Source: Pararhodobacter marinus (GTDB lineage Bacteria > Pseudomonadota > Alphaproteobacteria > Rhodobacterales > Rhodobacteraceae). Taken from it: a DNA stretch of 64,000 nt. The notes below the pieces were generated by a model that made no database searches, was not told where the DNA came from, and saw nothing but the letters and a program-made list of their open reading frames with translations. The stretch covers positions 110,632 to 174,631 of the forward strand of contig NZ_QEYD01000012.1 in assembly GCF_003122215.1 (NCBI RefSeq), read 5' to 3'. Position numbers and translations under genes: made by a program. Positions 36,188 to 44,972 of this stretch are shown here, in pieces (within the stretch, counting starts at the first letter, position 1; each line of letters begins with the position of its first letter).

Positions 36188-37057
36188 ATGCCGACCTATA
36201 CCGCTCTGACCACCCTGCCCGACGAGGCCCGCGCCCAGGCTCTGGGCGAAGCGCTGGAAGAGATGGAGCCCGAGCCCGTTGGCGTCGGCGTGTTCGAGCT
36301 GGAAGACGGCTCGGGCCTGTGGGAAGTCGGCGCCTATTTCACCGAGATCCCCGACGATATCGCGCTCACGCTGATGGCCGCGGCCTATGGCGCGGCGGAA
36401 TTCGCGGTTTCGGAACTGCCCGAGATCGACTGGGTCGCCCATGTCCGCCGCGAGCTGAAGCCGGTCGAGGCCGGGCGCTTCTTCGTCTATGGCGCGCACG
36501 ATGCCGAGAAACTGCCCGAGGACCGGATCGGCCTTCTGATCGAGGCGGCGATGGCGTTCGGCACCGGCCATCACGGCACCACGCTGGGTTGCCTGCGCGC
36601 GCTCGACCGGCTGGCCGAGCGGGGCTTTCACGGCCGCAACGTGATCGATGTCGGCTGCGGCACCGCCGTACTGGCGATGGGCGCGGCCAAGATCTGGCCG
36701 GAAACGGTGCTGGCCAGCGATATCGACGAGGTCGCGGTCGACGTGGCCGAGGCCAATGTCATCGCCAACGGTCTGGCCGGCCGGGTCGAATGCATCGAAG
36801 CGGTGGGCTTCCACCACCCGCTGATCGAGGCCCGCGCGCCCTTCGATCTGGTCTTCGCCAATATCCTCAAGGGTCCGCTGATCTCCATCGCCCCCGACAT
36901 GGCCCGCCATACCGAGACGGGCAGCCTTGCGATCCTGTCGGGGCTTCTGAACACGCAGGCGGCGGATGTGCTGGCCGCCTATGAAGCGGCCGGTTTCGCC
37001 GAACTCGAGCGCGAGGAAATCGGCGACTGGACAACGCTGGTCCTGAAACGGGTCTGA
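36188..37057 (+). CDS. prmA: Ribosomal protein L11 methyltransferase
   Basis: 289 residues. N-terminal recognition domain (about 1-85), linker, then a SAM-dependent methyltransferase domain: AFGTGHHGTTLGCL, motif I VIDVGCGTAVLAMGAAK, ASDIDEVAV and FANILKGPL. Trimethylates L11. The usual NPxY-like loop is NILKG here, as in other PrmA proteins. Confidence 0.93.
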   Translation: MPTYTALTTLPDEARAQALGEALEEMEPEPVGVGVFELEDGSGLWEVGAYFTEIPDDIALTLMAAAYGAAEFAVSELPEIDWVAHVRRELKPVEAGRFFVYGAHDAEKLPEDRIGLLIEAAMAFGTGHHGTTLGCLRALDRLAERGFHGRNVIDVGCGTAVLAMGAAKIWPETVLASDIDEVAVDVAEANVIANGLAGRVECIEAVGFHHPLIEARAPFDLVFANILKGPLISIAPDMARHTETGSLAILSGLLNTQAADVLAAYEAAGFAELEREEIGDWTTLVLKRV

Positions 37058-37183
37058 GCGGCGGCCGGCCCCGCCCGACACATTTTCGCGGCCCGGTTGC
37101 GGCGGGCGCTGCCTTGGCCTGATTTTCGCCCAAATCGCCCGGCACGATGACCCCCGTTCCGTGTCATCCGTGAGTCAGTCCCG

Positions 37184-37501
37184 ATGCAAAGCCCCGATTT
37201 CATGCGCCGGATGGAGCGCGTCCTGTCCGCCCGTGTCGAAGCCGTCAAAGCGCGCGAAGCGAAACCCCGGCGACTGGCCTCGGTTTTCAGCGTGCTGGGC
37301 GGAACGCTCGTCTGCTTCATCCTGCTCAAGGCCGCCGCGCTTGCGCATGGGACCGAGCATTTCCGCGCCACCGCTGCGGCCGAAGCCGGTCTTGGCGCGC
37401 AGGTCTACCTGTGGATCGCCGGGCCGGACCCGATCAGCACGGCGCTGGCCACCGCGATGCGGGGCGGGTCCGATCCGTCGCGTGCGGCGGCGACGCTGTA
37501 A
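37184..37501 (+). CDS. Small single-pass membrane protein, unknown function
   Basis: 105 residues. A charged 30-residue N-terminus (RRMERVLSARVEAVKAREAK), one membrane helix (about 31-56, SVFSVLGGTLVCFILLKAAA), and a 50-residue tail with YLWIAGPDPISTALATAMRGG. Not recognised. Ends at a strong terminator shared with the convergent DUF1127 gene. The upstream 126 bases give room for its own promoter. Confidence 0.6.
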   Translation: MQSPDFMRRMERVLSARVEAVKAREAKPRRLASVFSVLGGTLVCFILLKAAALAHGTEHFRATAAAEAGLGAQVYLWIAGPDPISTALATAMRGGSDPSRAAATL

Positions 37502-37526
37502 CGCCCCCCCTCTTTCCCCAAACGAA

Positions 37527-37555
37527 AACGCCGCTCCGGGGGACCGGGCGGCGTT
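37527..37555. terminator. Bidirectional terminator
   Basis: AACGCCGC and GCGGCGTT (37527-37534 with 37548-37555) with an A run before and T-rich bases after, between convergent genes ending at 37501 and 37584. Confidence 0.75.
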
Positions 37556-37583
37556 ACTGTCGTCTGACGATGAGGCGCATGGA

Positions 37584-37793
37584 TCAACGCATGGCGTTGA
37601 CAACGTCCTCGATGTCGCCACGGCAAAGACCGATATCGTCGAGTTCACGATCGGAGAGTTTGCCCAGCTCGCGGCGGGTGACACGTTTGTCGTTCCACGC
37701 GGCGACGCGGGCGAAGACATCGGCGAACGAGAACCCGAGGCTGCGGCCGAACACGCCGTCGGCGACGGGGCGGGCGGTGGTGAAGAATGCCAT
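37584..37793 (-). CDS. DUF1127 domain small protein
   Basis: 69 residues; start at 37793 behind AGGAGCC. The C-terminal half has the DUF1127 motif: WNDKRVTRRELGKLSDRELD followed by DIGLCRGDIEDVV. In Rhodobacter and Agrobacterium, DUF1127 proteins bind RNA or modulate stress responses (CcaF1 in R. sphaeroides); this one is monocistronic and likely stress-regulated, but no heat-shock promoter could be fixed with confidence. Confidence 0.88.
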   Translation of the reverse strand: MAFFTTARPVADGVFGRSLGFSFADVFARVAAWNDKRVTRRELGKLSDRELDDIGLCRGDIEDVVNAMR

Positions 37794-38137
37794 CGGAGGC
37801 TCCTGTCGTTTCAATACTGCCGAAGCTTTGTGCTTCACGAGCGGAAATAGCCCCGCCGCTGGGCATTGAGTAGACGGATTCGCTGCATCCCTGCCATGCT
37901 TGCAAGGCATAGCATCGGGCATCGCGAAGGAACCCTTCGCACGAGGACGTGGGTGGAATACGACATATCTAGCGGCAATTGCGAAACATGCAACAGGCTT
38001 GTGACACCCCCCTCTCGCGCACCCGCCCCGCGCCGGCTTTCCGCTGGCCAATGTTCACTTTTCGTGCTAACCGTGGCGCCAAGGTCGGGCCAACCGACAC
38101 AGGATCGAAACGCGGGATCAACGGGCAGGATGGCAGC
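37794..38137. other. 344-base divergent space between DUF1127 and ruvC
   Basis: No gene supported. It must hold both promoters. A candidate LexA site lies at 38053-38067. CTTGCAAGG near 37900-37910 is a small palindrome on the DUF1127 side. Confidence 0.5.
38053..38067 (+). promoter_or_regulatory. Candidate LexA (SOS) box ahead of ruvCAB
   Basis: GTTC-ACTTTTC-GTGC: matches the alphaproteobacterial LexA consensus GTTC-N7-GTTC with one mismatch, 71 bases ahead of the ruvC start. ruvCAB genes are common SOS targets. Confidence 0.5.
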
Positions 38138-38644
38138 ATGCGTGTGATGGGACTCGACCCCGGTTTGCGCAATCTGGGCTGGGGGGTGATCGATGTCGAC
38201 GGCACCCGCCTGCGCCATGTCGCGAATGGCGTGCTGCATACCGACGGCAAGGCCGATCTCGCCAGCCGCCTTCTGCAGCTTCACGTCCAGCTCAAAGCCG
38301 TGCTCCGCGCGCAGCGCCCCGATTGTGCCGCGGTCGAACAGACCTTCGTCAACAAGGACGCCGTGGCGACGCTGAAACTGGGCCATGCCCGCGCGATCGC
38401 GCTTCTGGTGCCGGCGCAGGCGGGGCTGACGGTCGGCGAATACGCCCCGAACGCGGTCAAGAAGGCGGTGGTGGGCGTGGGCAAGGCCGCCAAGGTGCAG
38501 GTCGATCACATGGTGCGCATGCAGCTGCCCGGCGTGCAGATCGAAAGCCCCGACGCCGCCGACGCGCTGGCCGTGGCTCTGTGCCACGCTTTCCACATGC
38601 AAAGCAGCGGACGGCTGGAAGCGGCCCTGAGGGCGGCGGGATGA
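38138..38644 (+). CDS. ruvC: Holliday junction resolvase RuvC
   Basis: 168 residues from ATG 38138. RNase H-like fold with acidic active-site residues: Asp 7 in [14 protein letters not shown], Glu in [11 protein letters not shown] and the Asp pair in [15 protein letters not shown]. Cuts Holliday junctions made by RuvAB. Stop overlaps the ruvA start (ATGA). Confidence 0.96.
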   Translation: MRVMGLDPGLRNLGWGVIDVDGTRLRHVANGVLHTDGKADLASRLLQLHVQLKAVLRAQRPDCAAVEQTFVNKDAVATLKLGHARAIALLVPAQAGLTVGEYAPNAVKKAVVGVGKAAKVQVDHMVRMQLPGVQIESPDAADALAVALCHAFHMQSSGRLEAALRAAG

Positions 38645-39318
38645 TCGGAAAACTGTCGGGGCGGATCGACTACAAGGCCGCCGACCACGTCCTGCTCGAT
38701 GTGAAAGGCGTGGGTTATGTCGTCCATGTCTCGGACCGCACGCTGATGGCCCTGCCCGGCCCCGGCGGCATGGCCGCGCTTTATACCGAGCTATTGGTGC
38801 GCGAGGATCTGCTGCAGCTCTTCGGCTTCACCACGCTGATGGAAAAGGAATGGCACCGGCTGCTGGTCTCGGTTCAGGGGGTCGGCGCCAAGGCCGCGAT
38901 GGCGATCCTGGGCACGCTGGGCCCCGAAGGCGTGGCGCGCGCGCTGGCCATCGGCGATGCGGGCGCGATCCGCAAGGCACCGGGCGTCGGGCCGAAACTG
39001 GCGCAGCGCGTGGTGATGGAGCTTAAGGACAAGGCGCCCGCCGTGATGGCGATGGGCGGCACCGCGCCCGATCTCGACGGCGACTCCGAGGTGATCGAGG
39101 CGCCCGAGGCCCCCGCCGAAGCCCCCGTACCCGCCACGAAGCCCAAAGCCTCGGCCCGCCGCCTCTCGCAACAGGCGCAGGCCGATGCGCTCTCGGCGCT
39201 GACCAATCTGGGTTACGGCCCGTCCGAGGCCGCGCAGGCCGTCGCCACCGCCGCCGAAACCGAAACCGAGGCCCCGGCGCTGATCCGCGCCGCGCTGAAA
39301 TTGCTGGCCCCGAAGTGA
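38641..39318 (+). CDS. ruvA: Holliday junction DNA helicase RuvA
   Basis: 225 residues. Domain I OB-fold starts [20 protein letters not shown]; tandem helix-hairpin-helix domain II has [13 protein letters not shown] and [13 protein letters not shown]; an acidic Pro/Ala-rich linker ([15 protein letters not shown]) leads to domain III ([17 protein letters not shown]). Binds the junction and loads RuvB. Confidence 0.95.
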   Translation: MIGKLSGRIDYKAADHVLLDVKGVGYVVHVSDRTLMALPGPGGMAALYTELLVREDLLQLFGFTTLMEKEWHRLLVSVQGVGAKAAMAILGTLGPEGVARALAIGDAGAIRKAPGVGPKLAQRVVMELKDKAPAVMAMGGTAPDLDGDSEVIEAPEAPAEAPVPATKPKASARRLSQQAQADALSALTNLGYGPSEAAQAVATAAETETEAPALIRAALKLLAPK

Positions 39319-39325
39319 CCCTGGC

Positions 39326-39351
39326 TTTCATCTTGTCCCAAATACTCCGGG
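39326..39351 (-). repeat. Dispersed intergenic element, copy E
   Basis: Just after the ruvA stop. On the minus strand: CCCGGAGTATTTGGG then ACAAGATGAAAG. No large hairpin alongside; a small one GCGGG-CAAAGT-CCCGC follows at about 39354-39370. Confidence 0.7.
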
Positions 39352-39405
39352 ATGCGGGGCAAAGTCCCGCTTCCGGGACCAGCCCTCGCGCGCTAGACCC
39401 CTGAC

Positions 39406-40437
39406 ATGACCGAGCCCGACCCCACCCTGCGCCCCGAAAGCCAGCCCGAGGATGCCGACCGCGCGCTGCGCCCGCAGATGCTCGATGAATTCATCGGCCA
39501 GCACGAAGCCCGCGCCAATCTCAAGGTCTTCATCCAGTCCGCGCGGATGCGCGAAGAGGCGATGGACCACACGCTGTTCTACGGCCCGCCAGGTCTGGGC
39601 AAGACGACGCTGGCGCAGATCATGGCGCGCGAACTCGGCTCGGGCTTTCGCATGACCTCGGGGCCGGTTCTGGCCAAGGCGGGCGATCTGGCGGCGATCC
39701 TGACCAATCTGGAAGCGCGCGACGTGCTCTTCATCGACGAGATCCACCGCCTGAACCCGGCGGTGGAAGAGGTGCTTTACCCGGCGATGGAGGATTTTCA
39801 GCTCGATCTGGTGATCGGCGAAGGCCCCGCCGCGCGCACCGTCCGGATCGAGCTGCAGCCCTTCACGCTGGTCGGCGCGACGACCCGTCTGGGCCTGCTG
39901 ACGACGCCGCTGCGCGACCGCTTCGGCATTCCCACCCGGCTGCAATTCTACACCGAGCCCGAACTGTGCGAGATCGTCGCGCGCGGCGCCCGGCTTCTGG
40001 GCGTCCGGGCCGAGGCCGAGGGCGTGCGCGAGATCGCCCGCCGCGCGCGCGGCACGCCGCGCATCGCCGGGCGGCTGTTGCGCCGGGTGGTGGATTTCGC
40101 GCTGGTCGAAGGCGACGGCGCGCTGACGCAGGTCTTGGCCGACAGCGCGCTGACCCGGCTGGGCGTGGACAAGCTGGGCCTCGACGGCGCCGACCGGCGG
40201 TATCTGCGGCTTCTGGCCGAAAGTTATGGCGGCGGGCCGGTGGGCGTCGAAACCATCGCCGCCGCGCTCAGCGAAAGCCGCGACGCGATCGAAGAGGTGA
40301 TCGAGCCCTATCTGCTGCAACAGGGACTGATCGCGCGCACCCCGCGCGGCCGGATGCTGACGCAGGCCAGCTGGCGCCATCTGGGCCTGACCCCGCCCCG
40401 CGCCCCGGGTCAGACCGATCTTTTCGAGCCGGAATGA
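39406..40437 (+). CDS. ruvB: Holliday junction DNA helicase RuvB
   Basis: 343 residues. AAA+ motor: Walker [15 protein letters not shown], Walker [13 protein letters not shown], sensor 1 [20 protein letters not shown], arginine finger region, and the C-terminal winged helix ([19 protein letters not shown]). Separated from ruvA by 87 bases holding a dispersed element, so its translation is independent. Confidence 0.96.
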   Translation: MTEPDPTLRPESQPEDADRALRPQMLDEFIGQHEARANLKVFIQSARMREEAMDHTLFYGPPGLGKTTLAQIMARELGSGFRMTSGPVLAKAGDLAAILTNLEARDVLFIDEIHRLNPAVEEVLYPAMEDFQLDLVIGEGPAARTVRIELQPFTLVGATTRLGLLTTPLRDRFGIPTRLQFYTEPELCEIVARGARLLGVRAEAEGVREIARRARGTPRIAGRLLRRVVDFALVEGDGALTQVLADSALTRLGVDKLGLDGADRRYLRLLAESYGGGPVGVETIAAALSESRDAIEEVIEPYLLQQGLIARTPRGRMLTQASWRHLGLTPPRAPGQTDLFEPE

Positions 40438-40511
40438 CCCGCGCGCACGCCGCCCGCTCCCGTCACGCGGATTTCGATTGCGCGCGCCACTGGCTGCGCT
40501 AGGCTGGTCGC

Positions 40512-40763
40512 ATGTTCACCATCGAGCACGATTTCGACGCCACGGTCATCACCCTCATCGACGAGGGCGACGCGCCTCTGAACGAGGATGTGGTGATCGA
40601 AAGCCATGACGACGGCGTCACCCTGACGCAGGTCGATCCCGATACCGACGAGGTGATGGTCATCAACCTGTCGATGCATCAACTCAAGGAATTGCGCGCC
40701 GCGCTGGACCTGCCCGAAGGCGTCTACCGCGTGCGCCGCGCCGGCGAGACCGACGAGGGCTGA
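40512..40763 (+). CDS. Small acidic conserved-looking protein, unknown
   Basis: 83 residues, very acidic in the first two thirds (DEGDAPLNEDVVIESHDDG), then LSMHQLKELRAALDLPEGVYRVRRAGE. The latter helix-plus-strand resembles a small DNA- or protein-contact element but matches nothing I can name. ATG at 40512 is 74 bases after ruvB; it converges on the DUF167 gene 9 bases on. Confidence 0.65.
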   Translation: MFTIEHDFDATVITLIDEGDAPLNEDVVIESHDDGVTLTQVDPDTDEVMVINLSMHQLKELRAALDLPEGVYRVRRAGETDEG

Positions 40764-40772
40764 GCCCGTCTT

Positions 40773-41039
40773 TCAATCCCGATCCAGCTGAAACAGCTTG
40801 TCGCGCGCGGTTTCGCCCCGCAGCAATGTCAGCCGCGACGGCGCCACGCCCAGCGCTTTCGCCAGCAGCTTCGTCACCGCCGCATTCGCCCGTCCCTTGT
40901 CGGCGGGCGCGGTGACGCGGATCTTCAGAGGCTCGCCTTCGGCTCCCTTCTCGATCCCGTCCTGCTTCGCGCGCGGCGTGGCACGGACCGCGATGCGCGC
41001 GCCGGGCTTGGCCAGCGCGCTCAGATCGGGCAGGGTCAC
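40773..41039 (-). CDS. DUF167 / UPF0235 (YggU) family protein
   Basis: 88 residues with a GTG start overlapping the dehydratase stop (GTGA). Family pattern RIAVRATPRAKQDGIE, then LKIRVTAPADKGRANAAVTKLLAKALGV and LLRGETARDKLFQL. Function unknown; a structural fold is known for YggU. Third gene of the minus-strand unit hydrolase-dehydratase-DUF167. Confidence 0.92.
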   Translation of the reverse strand: MTLPDLSALAKPGARIAVRATPRAKQDGIEKGAEGEPLKIRVTAPADKGRANAAVTKLLAKALGVAPSRLTLLRGETARDKLFQLDRD

Positions 41040-41995
41040 TGGCTCAGCGCGCGGGCCATCATCGCGCGGTCGACATTGCCGCCCGACGCGACGGCGATCA
41101 CCGGGCCTTCGCCGGGCCGGAACAAGGCCGCCGCCAGCGCCACCGCGCCGCCTGGTTCCAGCACGATCTTCAGCCGGTCGAAGGCCAGCGCCATGGCTTT
41201 CAGCGCCTCGTCCTCGCTCACCGCGAAGCCTTCGCCACAGAGCCGCTGGATGACCGGCCAGGTCAGATCGCCGGGCGTGGGCGTGATGATCGCGTCGCAG
41301 ATCGAGCCCGAAAGCCGTTCGTTGCGCTGCCGCGTACCCGCCTTCTGCGAACGCAGAACATCGTCGAATCCCTCGGGCTCGACCGGATGCACGGTAAAGC
41401 CCGGCGCACGCGCCTCGAGCGCCAGCGCGATCCCCGAGGTCAGGCCGCCCCCGCCGCAGGGCACCAGGACCTGCGCGCGGTCGATCCCCGCCTCGGCCGC
41501 CTGTTCGGCGATTTCCAGCCCGCTCGTCCCCTGTCCGGCGATCACCTCGGCCATGTCGAAGGGTTTCACCAGCGACAAGCCGCGCTCGCGCGCCAGCCGC
41601 GCGCCGATCTCGTCGCGATCCTCGGTGGCGCGGTCATAGGGCACGACCTCGGCGCCCAGCGCGCGGGTATTCTCGATCTTGATCGCCGGCGCGTCGGCCG
41701 GCATTACGATGACCGAGGGCAGCCCCTGCAACCGCGCCGCCAGCGCCACGCCCTGCGCATGGTTGCCGGACGAAAAGGCGATGATCCCCTTGCTCTCGCC
41801 CGCCTCGCGCAGGGCCGAAATCGCGTTCCACGCGCCACGGAACTTGAACGAGCCGGTATGCTGCAGGCATTCGGCCTTCACGAAAACCGGGCGCCCGGCA
41901 ATCTCGTCGAGAAAGGGCGAAGACAGCAGCGGTGTGCGCCGCGCATGCCCCGAAAGCCGCCCGGCGGCGGCGTCGATCATGTGGATATCGGTCAA
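41036..41995 (-). CDS. Threonine/serine dehydratase (PLP fold type II)
   Basis: 319 residues if the TTG at 41995, which overlaps the hydrolase stop (TTGA), is the start; the first ATG is at 41980 and lacks a ribosome site. The PLP Lys lies in HTGSFKFRGAWNA, the phosphate-binding loop is PCGGGGLTSG, and SSGNHAQGVALAA is the substrate loop. No C-terminal ACT domain, so a catabolic or serine-racemase-like form. Converts Thr or Ser to the 2-oxo acid; beta-hydroxyaspartate is another substrate for close relatives. Confidence 0.87.
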   Translation of the reverse strand: MTDIHMIDAAAGRLSGHARRTPLLSSPFLDEIAGRPVFVKAECLQHTGSFKFRGAWNAISALREAGESKGIIAFSSGNHAQGVALAARLQGLPSVIVMPADAPAIKIENTRALGAEVVPYDRATEDRDEIGARLARERGLSLVKPFDMAEVIAGQGTSGLEIAEQAAEAGIDRAQVLVPCGGGGLTSGIALALEARAPGFTVHPVEPEGFDDVLRSQKAGTRQRNERLSGSICDAIITPTPGDLTWPVIQRLCGEGFAVSEDEALKAMALAFDRLKIVLEPGGAVALAAALFRPGEGPVIAVASGGNVDRAMMARALSQ

Positions 41996-42810
41996 ATCAG
42001 CAATCCCAGGAAACGGTGGATGACGCTCAAAGATTCGGGCTCGTCGAGGAACGGCACATGCGCGCGGTCGGGCACCTCTTCGAAGATCAGGTCGGGCGCG
42101 CGCGCCTGCATCTCCTCGGCCGTGGCCGCGCTGAGCAGGTCGGAATTGGCCCCCCGGATCAGGCCCAGCGGCTTGCCCAGGCAAGCGTCGAACAGGGGCC
42201 AGGCATCGGCCTGCGGCTGCGCCATCGCCTCCAGAAACGCCGTGCGCAGGGCCGGATCATAGGGCAGGTCGAGACCCTGCTCGGTCTGCACGTAATGGCG
42301 CCGCGCCTCCTGCATCCAGCGCGCGGGCGGCGCGTCGAAGCCGGTCATCGAATGCTCCAGCGCGACGGCCATGGCGGCGTGCGAATGCAGCTCGGGCGTG
42401 CGGCCGATGTAATCGCGGATCCGGTCGAGCCCCGCGCGCTCGATCACCGGGCCCACATCGTTCAGCACCAGCCCGCGCACCCGTTCGGGCGCCACGGCGG
42501 ACAGGTACATGCCGATCAGCCCCCCGCGCGAGGTGCCCAGGATCGCCGCGCTTTCCAGCCCCAGATGGTCCAGAAGCGCCAGCACATCGGCGCCTTCCTG
42601 CACGATCGTATAGGTCTCGGCCCCGGTCCAGTCGGATTGCCCGCGCCCGCGGCTGTCCAGCCGGATCATCCGCAACGGCGGCAGATGCGGCGCGAGGTAA
42701 TCGAAATCGCGGGAATCCCGTGTCAGCCCGGCAAGGCACAGCAACGGAATCCCGTGGCCCTCATCGGTGTAATAGAGCTGGGCGCCATCGGCGGCGGTCA
42801 CTTTGGGCAT
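41992..42810 (-). CDS. Alpha/beta hydrolase
   Basis: 272 residues from the ATG at 42810. Nucleophile elbow LGTSRGGLIG (Ser), oxyanion region LLCLAGLTRDSRDFDYLA, SRGRGQSDW, and catalytic His near DRAHVPFLDEPE. A general esterase/hydrolase with no clear substrate. First gene of the unit with the dehydratase and DUF167 genes. Confidence 0.9.
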   Translation of the reverse strand: MPKVTAADGAQLYYTDEGHGIPLLCLAGLTRDSRDFDYLAPHLPPLRMIRLDSRGRGQSDWTGAETYTIVQEGADVLALLDHLGLESAAILGTSRGGLIGMYLSAVAPERVRGLVLNDVGPVIERAGLDRIRDYIGRTPELHSHAAMAVALEHSMTGFDAPPARWMQEARRHYVQTEQGLDLPYDPALRTAFLEAMAQPQADAWPLFDACLGKPLGLIRGANSDLLSAATAEEMQARAPDLIFEEVPDRAHVPFLDEPESLSVIHRFLGLLI

Positions 42811-42890
42811 GCTTGTTCCGTGTTTTTTGCTCACTAGACCACGCGGTTTTCCGCCGGGCAAGCAAGCGCCAGAGCCCCGGATGCCTGCGC

Positions 42891-42920
42891 CCCTCTTTGT
42901 TCCCCAAATATCCCGGGGGG
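42891..42920 (-). repeat. Dispersed intergenic element, copy F
   Basis: On the minus strand: CCCCCCGGGATATTTGGGG then AACAAAGAGG. Located between the SDR stop and the hydrolase start (both minus strand); a GGGGGGC-AGA-GCCCCCC hairpin lies at about 42938-42954. Confidence 0.7.
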
Positions 42921-42956
42921 CGCGCGGCACGCGCGGCGGGGGGCAGAGCCCCCCGT

Positions 42957-42993
42957 GCGGGCCCGCGGGGGCTCGATGCCCCCGCGGGCCCGC
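42957..42993 (-). terminator. Very strong hairpin after the SDR gene
   Basis: Perfect 16-bp stem starting GCGGGCCCGCGGGGGC (42957-42972 with 42978-42993), loop TCGAT, 7 bases past the SDR stop. No T run. Confidence 0.7.
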
Positions 42994-43000
42994 CCTTCCG

Positions 43001-43780
43001 TCACAGCGTGGTATTCACGCCGCCACCGTCCAGCAGCACGTTCTGGCCCACCATGAAGCCCGCATGTTGCGAGCACATGAAGGCGCAGGTGGCGCCGAAT
43101 TCCTCCGCCGTGCCATAGCGCCCGGCGGGGATCGTCGCCTCGCGTTGCTTGCGCGCGTCGTCCATCGTCACGCCCTGCTTCTCCGCCACGCCCTTGTCGA
43201 GCGAGGTGGCGCGGTCGGTATCGTGGATCCCGGGCAGCAGGTTGTTGATCGTCACGCCCGATCCGGCGATCTGGCGCGAGGTGCCGGCGACGAAGCCCGT
43301 GAGCCCGGTGCGGGCCGAGTTCGACAGGCCCAGCGGCGCCAGCGGGGCCTTGACTGCCTGGCTGGTGATGTTGACCACCCGGCCCCAGCCGCGCTCCATC
43401 ATGCCCGGCAGCAGCGCCTGCATCAGCGCGATGGGCGTCAGCATGTTCGCGTCGAGCGCCTTGATGAAATCGTCCCGGCTCCAGTCCGACCACACGCCCG
43501 GCGGCGGGCCGCCCGCATTGGTGACGAGGATGTCGATCTGACCCGCCGCTTCCAGCACCTTGGCCCGGCCCTCTTCGGTGGTGATGTCGGCGGCCACGGC
43601 GGTGACCGGCACGCCGTAGGTCTCGCGCAGTTCCGCTGCCGTCGCTTCCAGCGCCTCTTCGCCCCGCGCGTTCAGAACCAGCGCGCAGCCCGCTTCCGCA
43701 AGCGCCTTGGCGCAGCCCTTGCCCAGCCCCTTGGACGAGGCGCAGACCAGCGCCCGTTTACCCTTGATCCCGAGATCCAT
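43001..43780 (-). CDS. SDR family oxidoreductase lacking the usual Tyr/Lys
   Basis: 259 residues from ATG 43780 (behind GGAGACAG). Rossmann fold with LVCASSKGLGKGCAKALA (nucleotide-binding TGxxxGxG form), NAGGPPPG and the Ser position NITSQ (Ser 140). At the place of the YxxxK pair the sequence is GLSNSARTG, giving Ser 153 and Arg 157. This matches the 3-oxoacyl-reductase-like SDR subgroup that is known to lack the canonical Tyr, so catalysis by the standard mechanism is doubtful. No neighbours that fix a substrate. Confidence 0.85.
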   Translation of the reverse strand: MDLGIKGKRALVCASSKGLGKGCAKALAEAGCALVLNARGEEALEATAAELRETYGVPVTAVAADITTEEGRAKVLEAAGQIDILVTNAGGPPPGVWSDWSRDDFIKALDANMLTPIALMQALLPGMMERGWGRVVNITSQAVKAPLAPLGLSNSARTGLTGFVAGTSRQIAGSGVTINNLLPGIHDTDRATSLDKGVAEKQGVTMDDARKQREATIPAGRYGTAEEFGATCAFMCSQHAGFMVGQNVLLDGGGVNTTL

Positions 43781-43957
43781 GTTCTGTCTCCTGTTGCTGC
43801 GCAAAGACCTAGCACCGGGCCTGCGGCGGGGCAACGTGGGGGCGACCGGGACCTGTCTTCGGGACCCGCGATTGACGCCATGGGCGCCACGGTCCTAGTA
43901 TCGCGCTGTCCCCCGTCTTCTCCCGCTCTTTCCTCCCGCTGACCGAGATCGCCCGAC

Positions 43958-44965
43958 ATGTCGCAGCCTTACCCGACCGCGCCCGCCTCGCCGGCCCGCG
44001 CCGTGCATGCGGTGGCGGTCTATCCGGCGCGGGTGCTGAAGGTTCTCTCGGGCGCCAATGCGGGCGATCCGATGCCCGCGCCCGCCGACAGCATCTGCGG
44101 CGATTACTACCGGCTGGACGAGCGCGCGCGGGTTCTGACGCTGATGCTGGATCTCGATGCCGATCGGAACGGACGGCTGGCCGAGGGCAGCGCGATCGGC
44201 CGGCCCGGAGAGCCCGTGGTGCTCGAAGGCCGCCTTTCGCTGATGGCGCCCGATGGCGACCTGGTCGAGGTGCTGGCGCTGACCACGGCGGGCGCGCGCT
44301 TCGCCTTGCCGCTCTCGCCCCTGCGCACGGGCCTGACCTATACGCTGATCGCCACCGATGACGCGCCCGGCCCGATCCGGCTGGCGGGGATCGTCGCCGG
44401 TGCCTTCGCGCGCGGCACCCGGATCGCCATGGCCGACGGGCGGCAGGTCCCGGTCGAGGATCTGGCCGAAGGCGACGCGGTCATCACCCGCGATCACGGC
44501 GCGCAGCCCTTGCGCTGGAAAGGCGATGTGACCCTGCGCGCCGAAGGCGGTTTCGCGCCGGTGACGGTGCTGCCCGGCGTGATGGGCAACCCCCACGCGC
44601 TGACGATCAGCCCGCATCACCGGCTCTTTCTGTATCGGCGCGAGGCGCGGGCGCTGGCCGGCGCGGCCGAGCTTCTGGTGCAAGCCCGCCATCTGGTCGA
44701 CGATGCCGGGATTCTGCGGCGCGAGGGCGGTTTCGTCGAGTATTTCTCGCTCGTCTTCGACGCGCATGAGGTGATCTATGCCGAGGGCGTTCCCTGCGAA
44801 AGCCTGATGGTCTGTCCCACCGTCGTGACCCGCCTGCCCGAGGATCTGGCCACGCCGCTGCGCGCGGCCTTCCCCGGCCTGTCTCACAAGGCTCATACGG
44901 GGGCCGAGCTTGCCCCCGAACTCGTGTCGCGCCTGCGCGATCGTCCTGCCGCTTCCCGCTTCTGA
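43958..44965 (+). CDS. Hint_2 domain protein without the nucleophilic Cys
   Basis: 335 residues. The first 145 residues are a beta-rich N-terminal region of the kind seen in Rhodobacteraceae Hint proteins. From about 147 there is a hedgehog/intein (Hint_2) domain: FARGTRIAMADGRQVPVEDL, GDAVITRDHGAQPLRW, ALTISPHHRLFLYR and FDAHEVIYAEGVPCES. Where family members have a Cys before F-x-x-GT, this protein has Ala 149, so autocleavage is not expected. No signal peptide. It is followed after 7 bases by the USP gene. Confidence 0.83.
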   Translation: MSQPYPTAPASPARAVHAVAVYPARVLKVLSGANAGDPMPAPADSICGDYYRLDERARVLTLMLDLDADRNGRLAEGSAIGRPGEPVVLEGRLSLMAPDGDLVEVLALTTAGARFALPLSPLRTGLTYTLIATDDAPGPIRLAGIVAGAFARGTRIAMADGRQVPVEDLAEGDAVITRDHGAQPLRWKGDVTLRAEGGFAPVTVLPGVMGNPHALTISPHHRLFLYRREARALAGAAELLVQARHLVDDAGILRREGGFVEYFSLVFDAHEVIYAEGVPCESLMVCPTVVTRLPEDLATPLRAAFPGLSHKAHTGAELAPELVSRLRDRPAASRF

Positions 44966-44972
44966 GGCCCTC

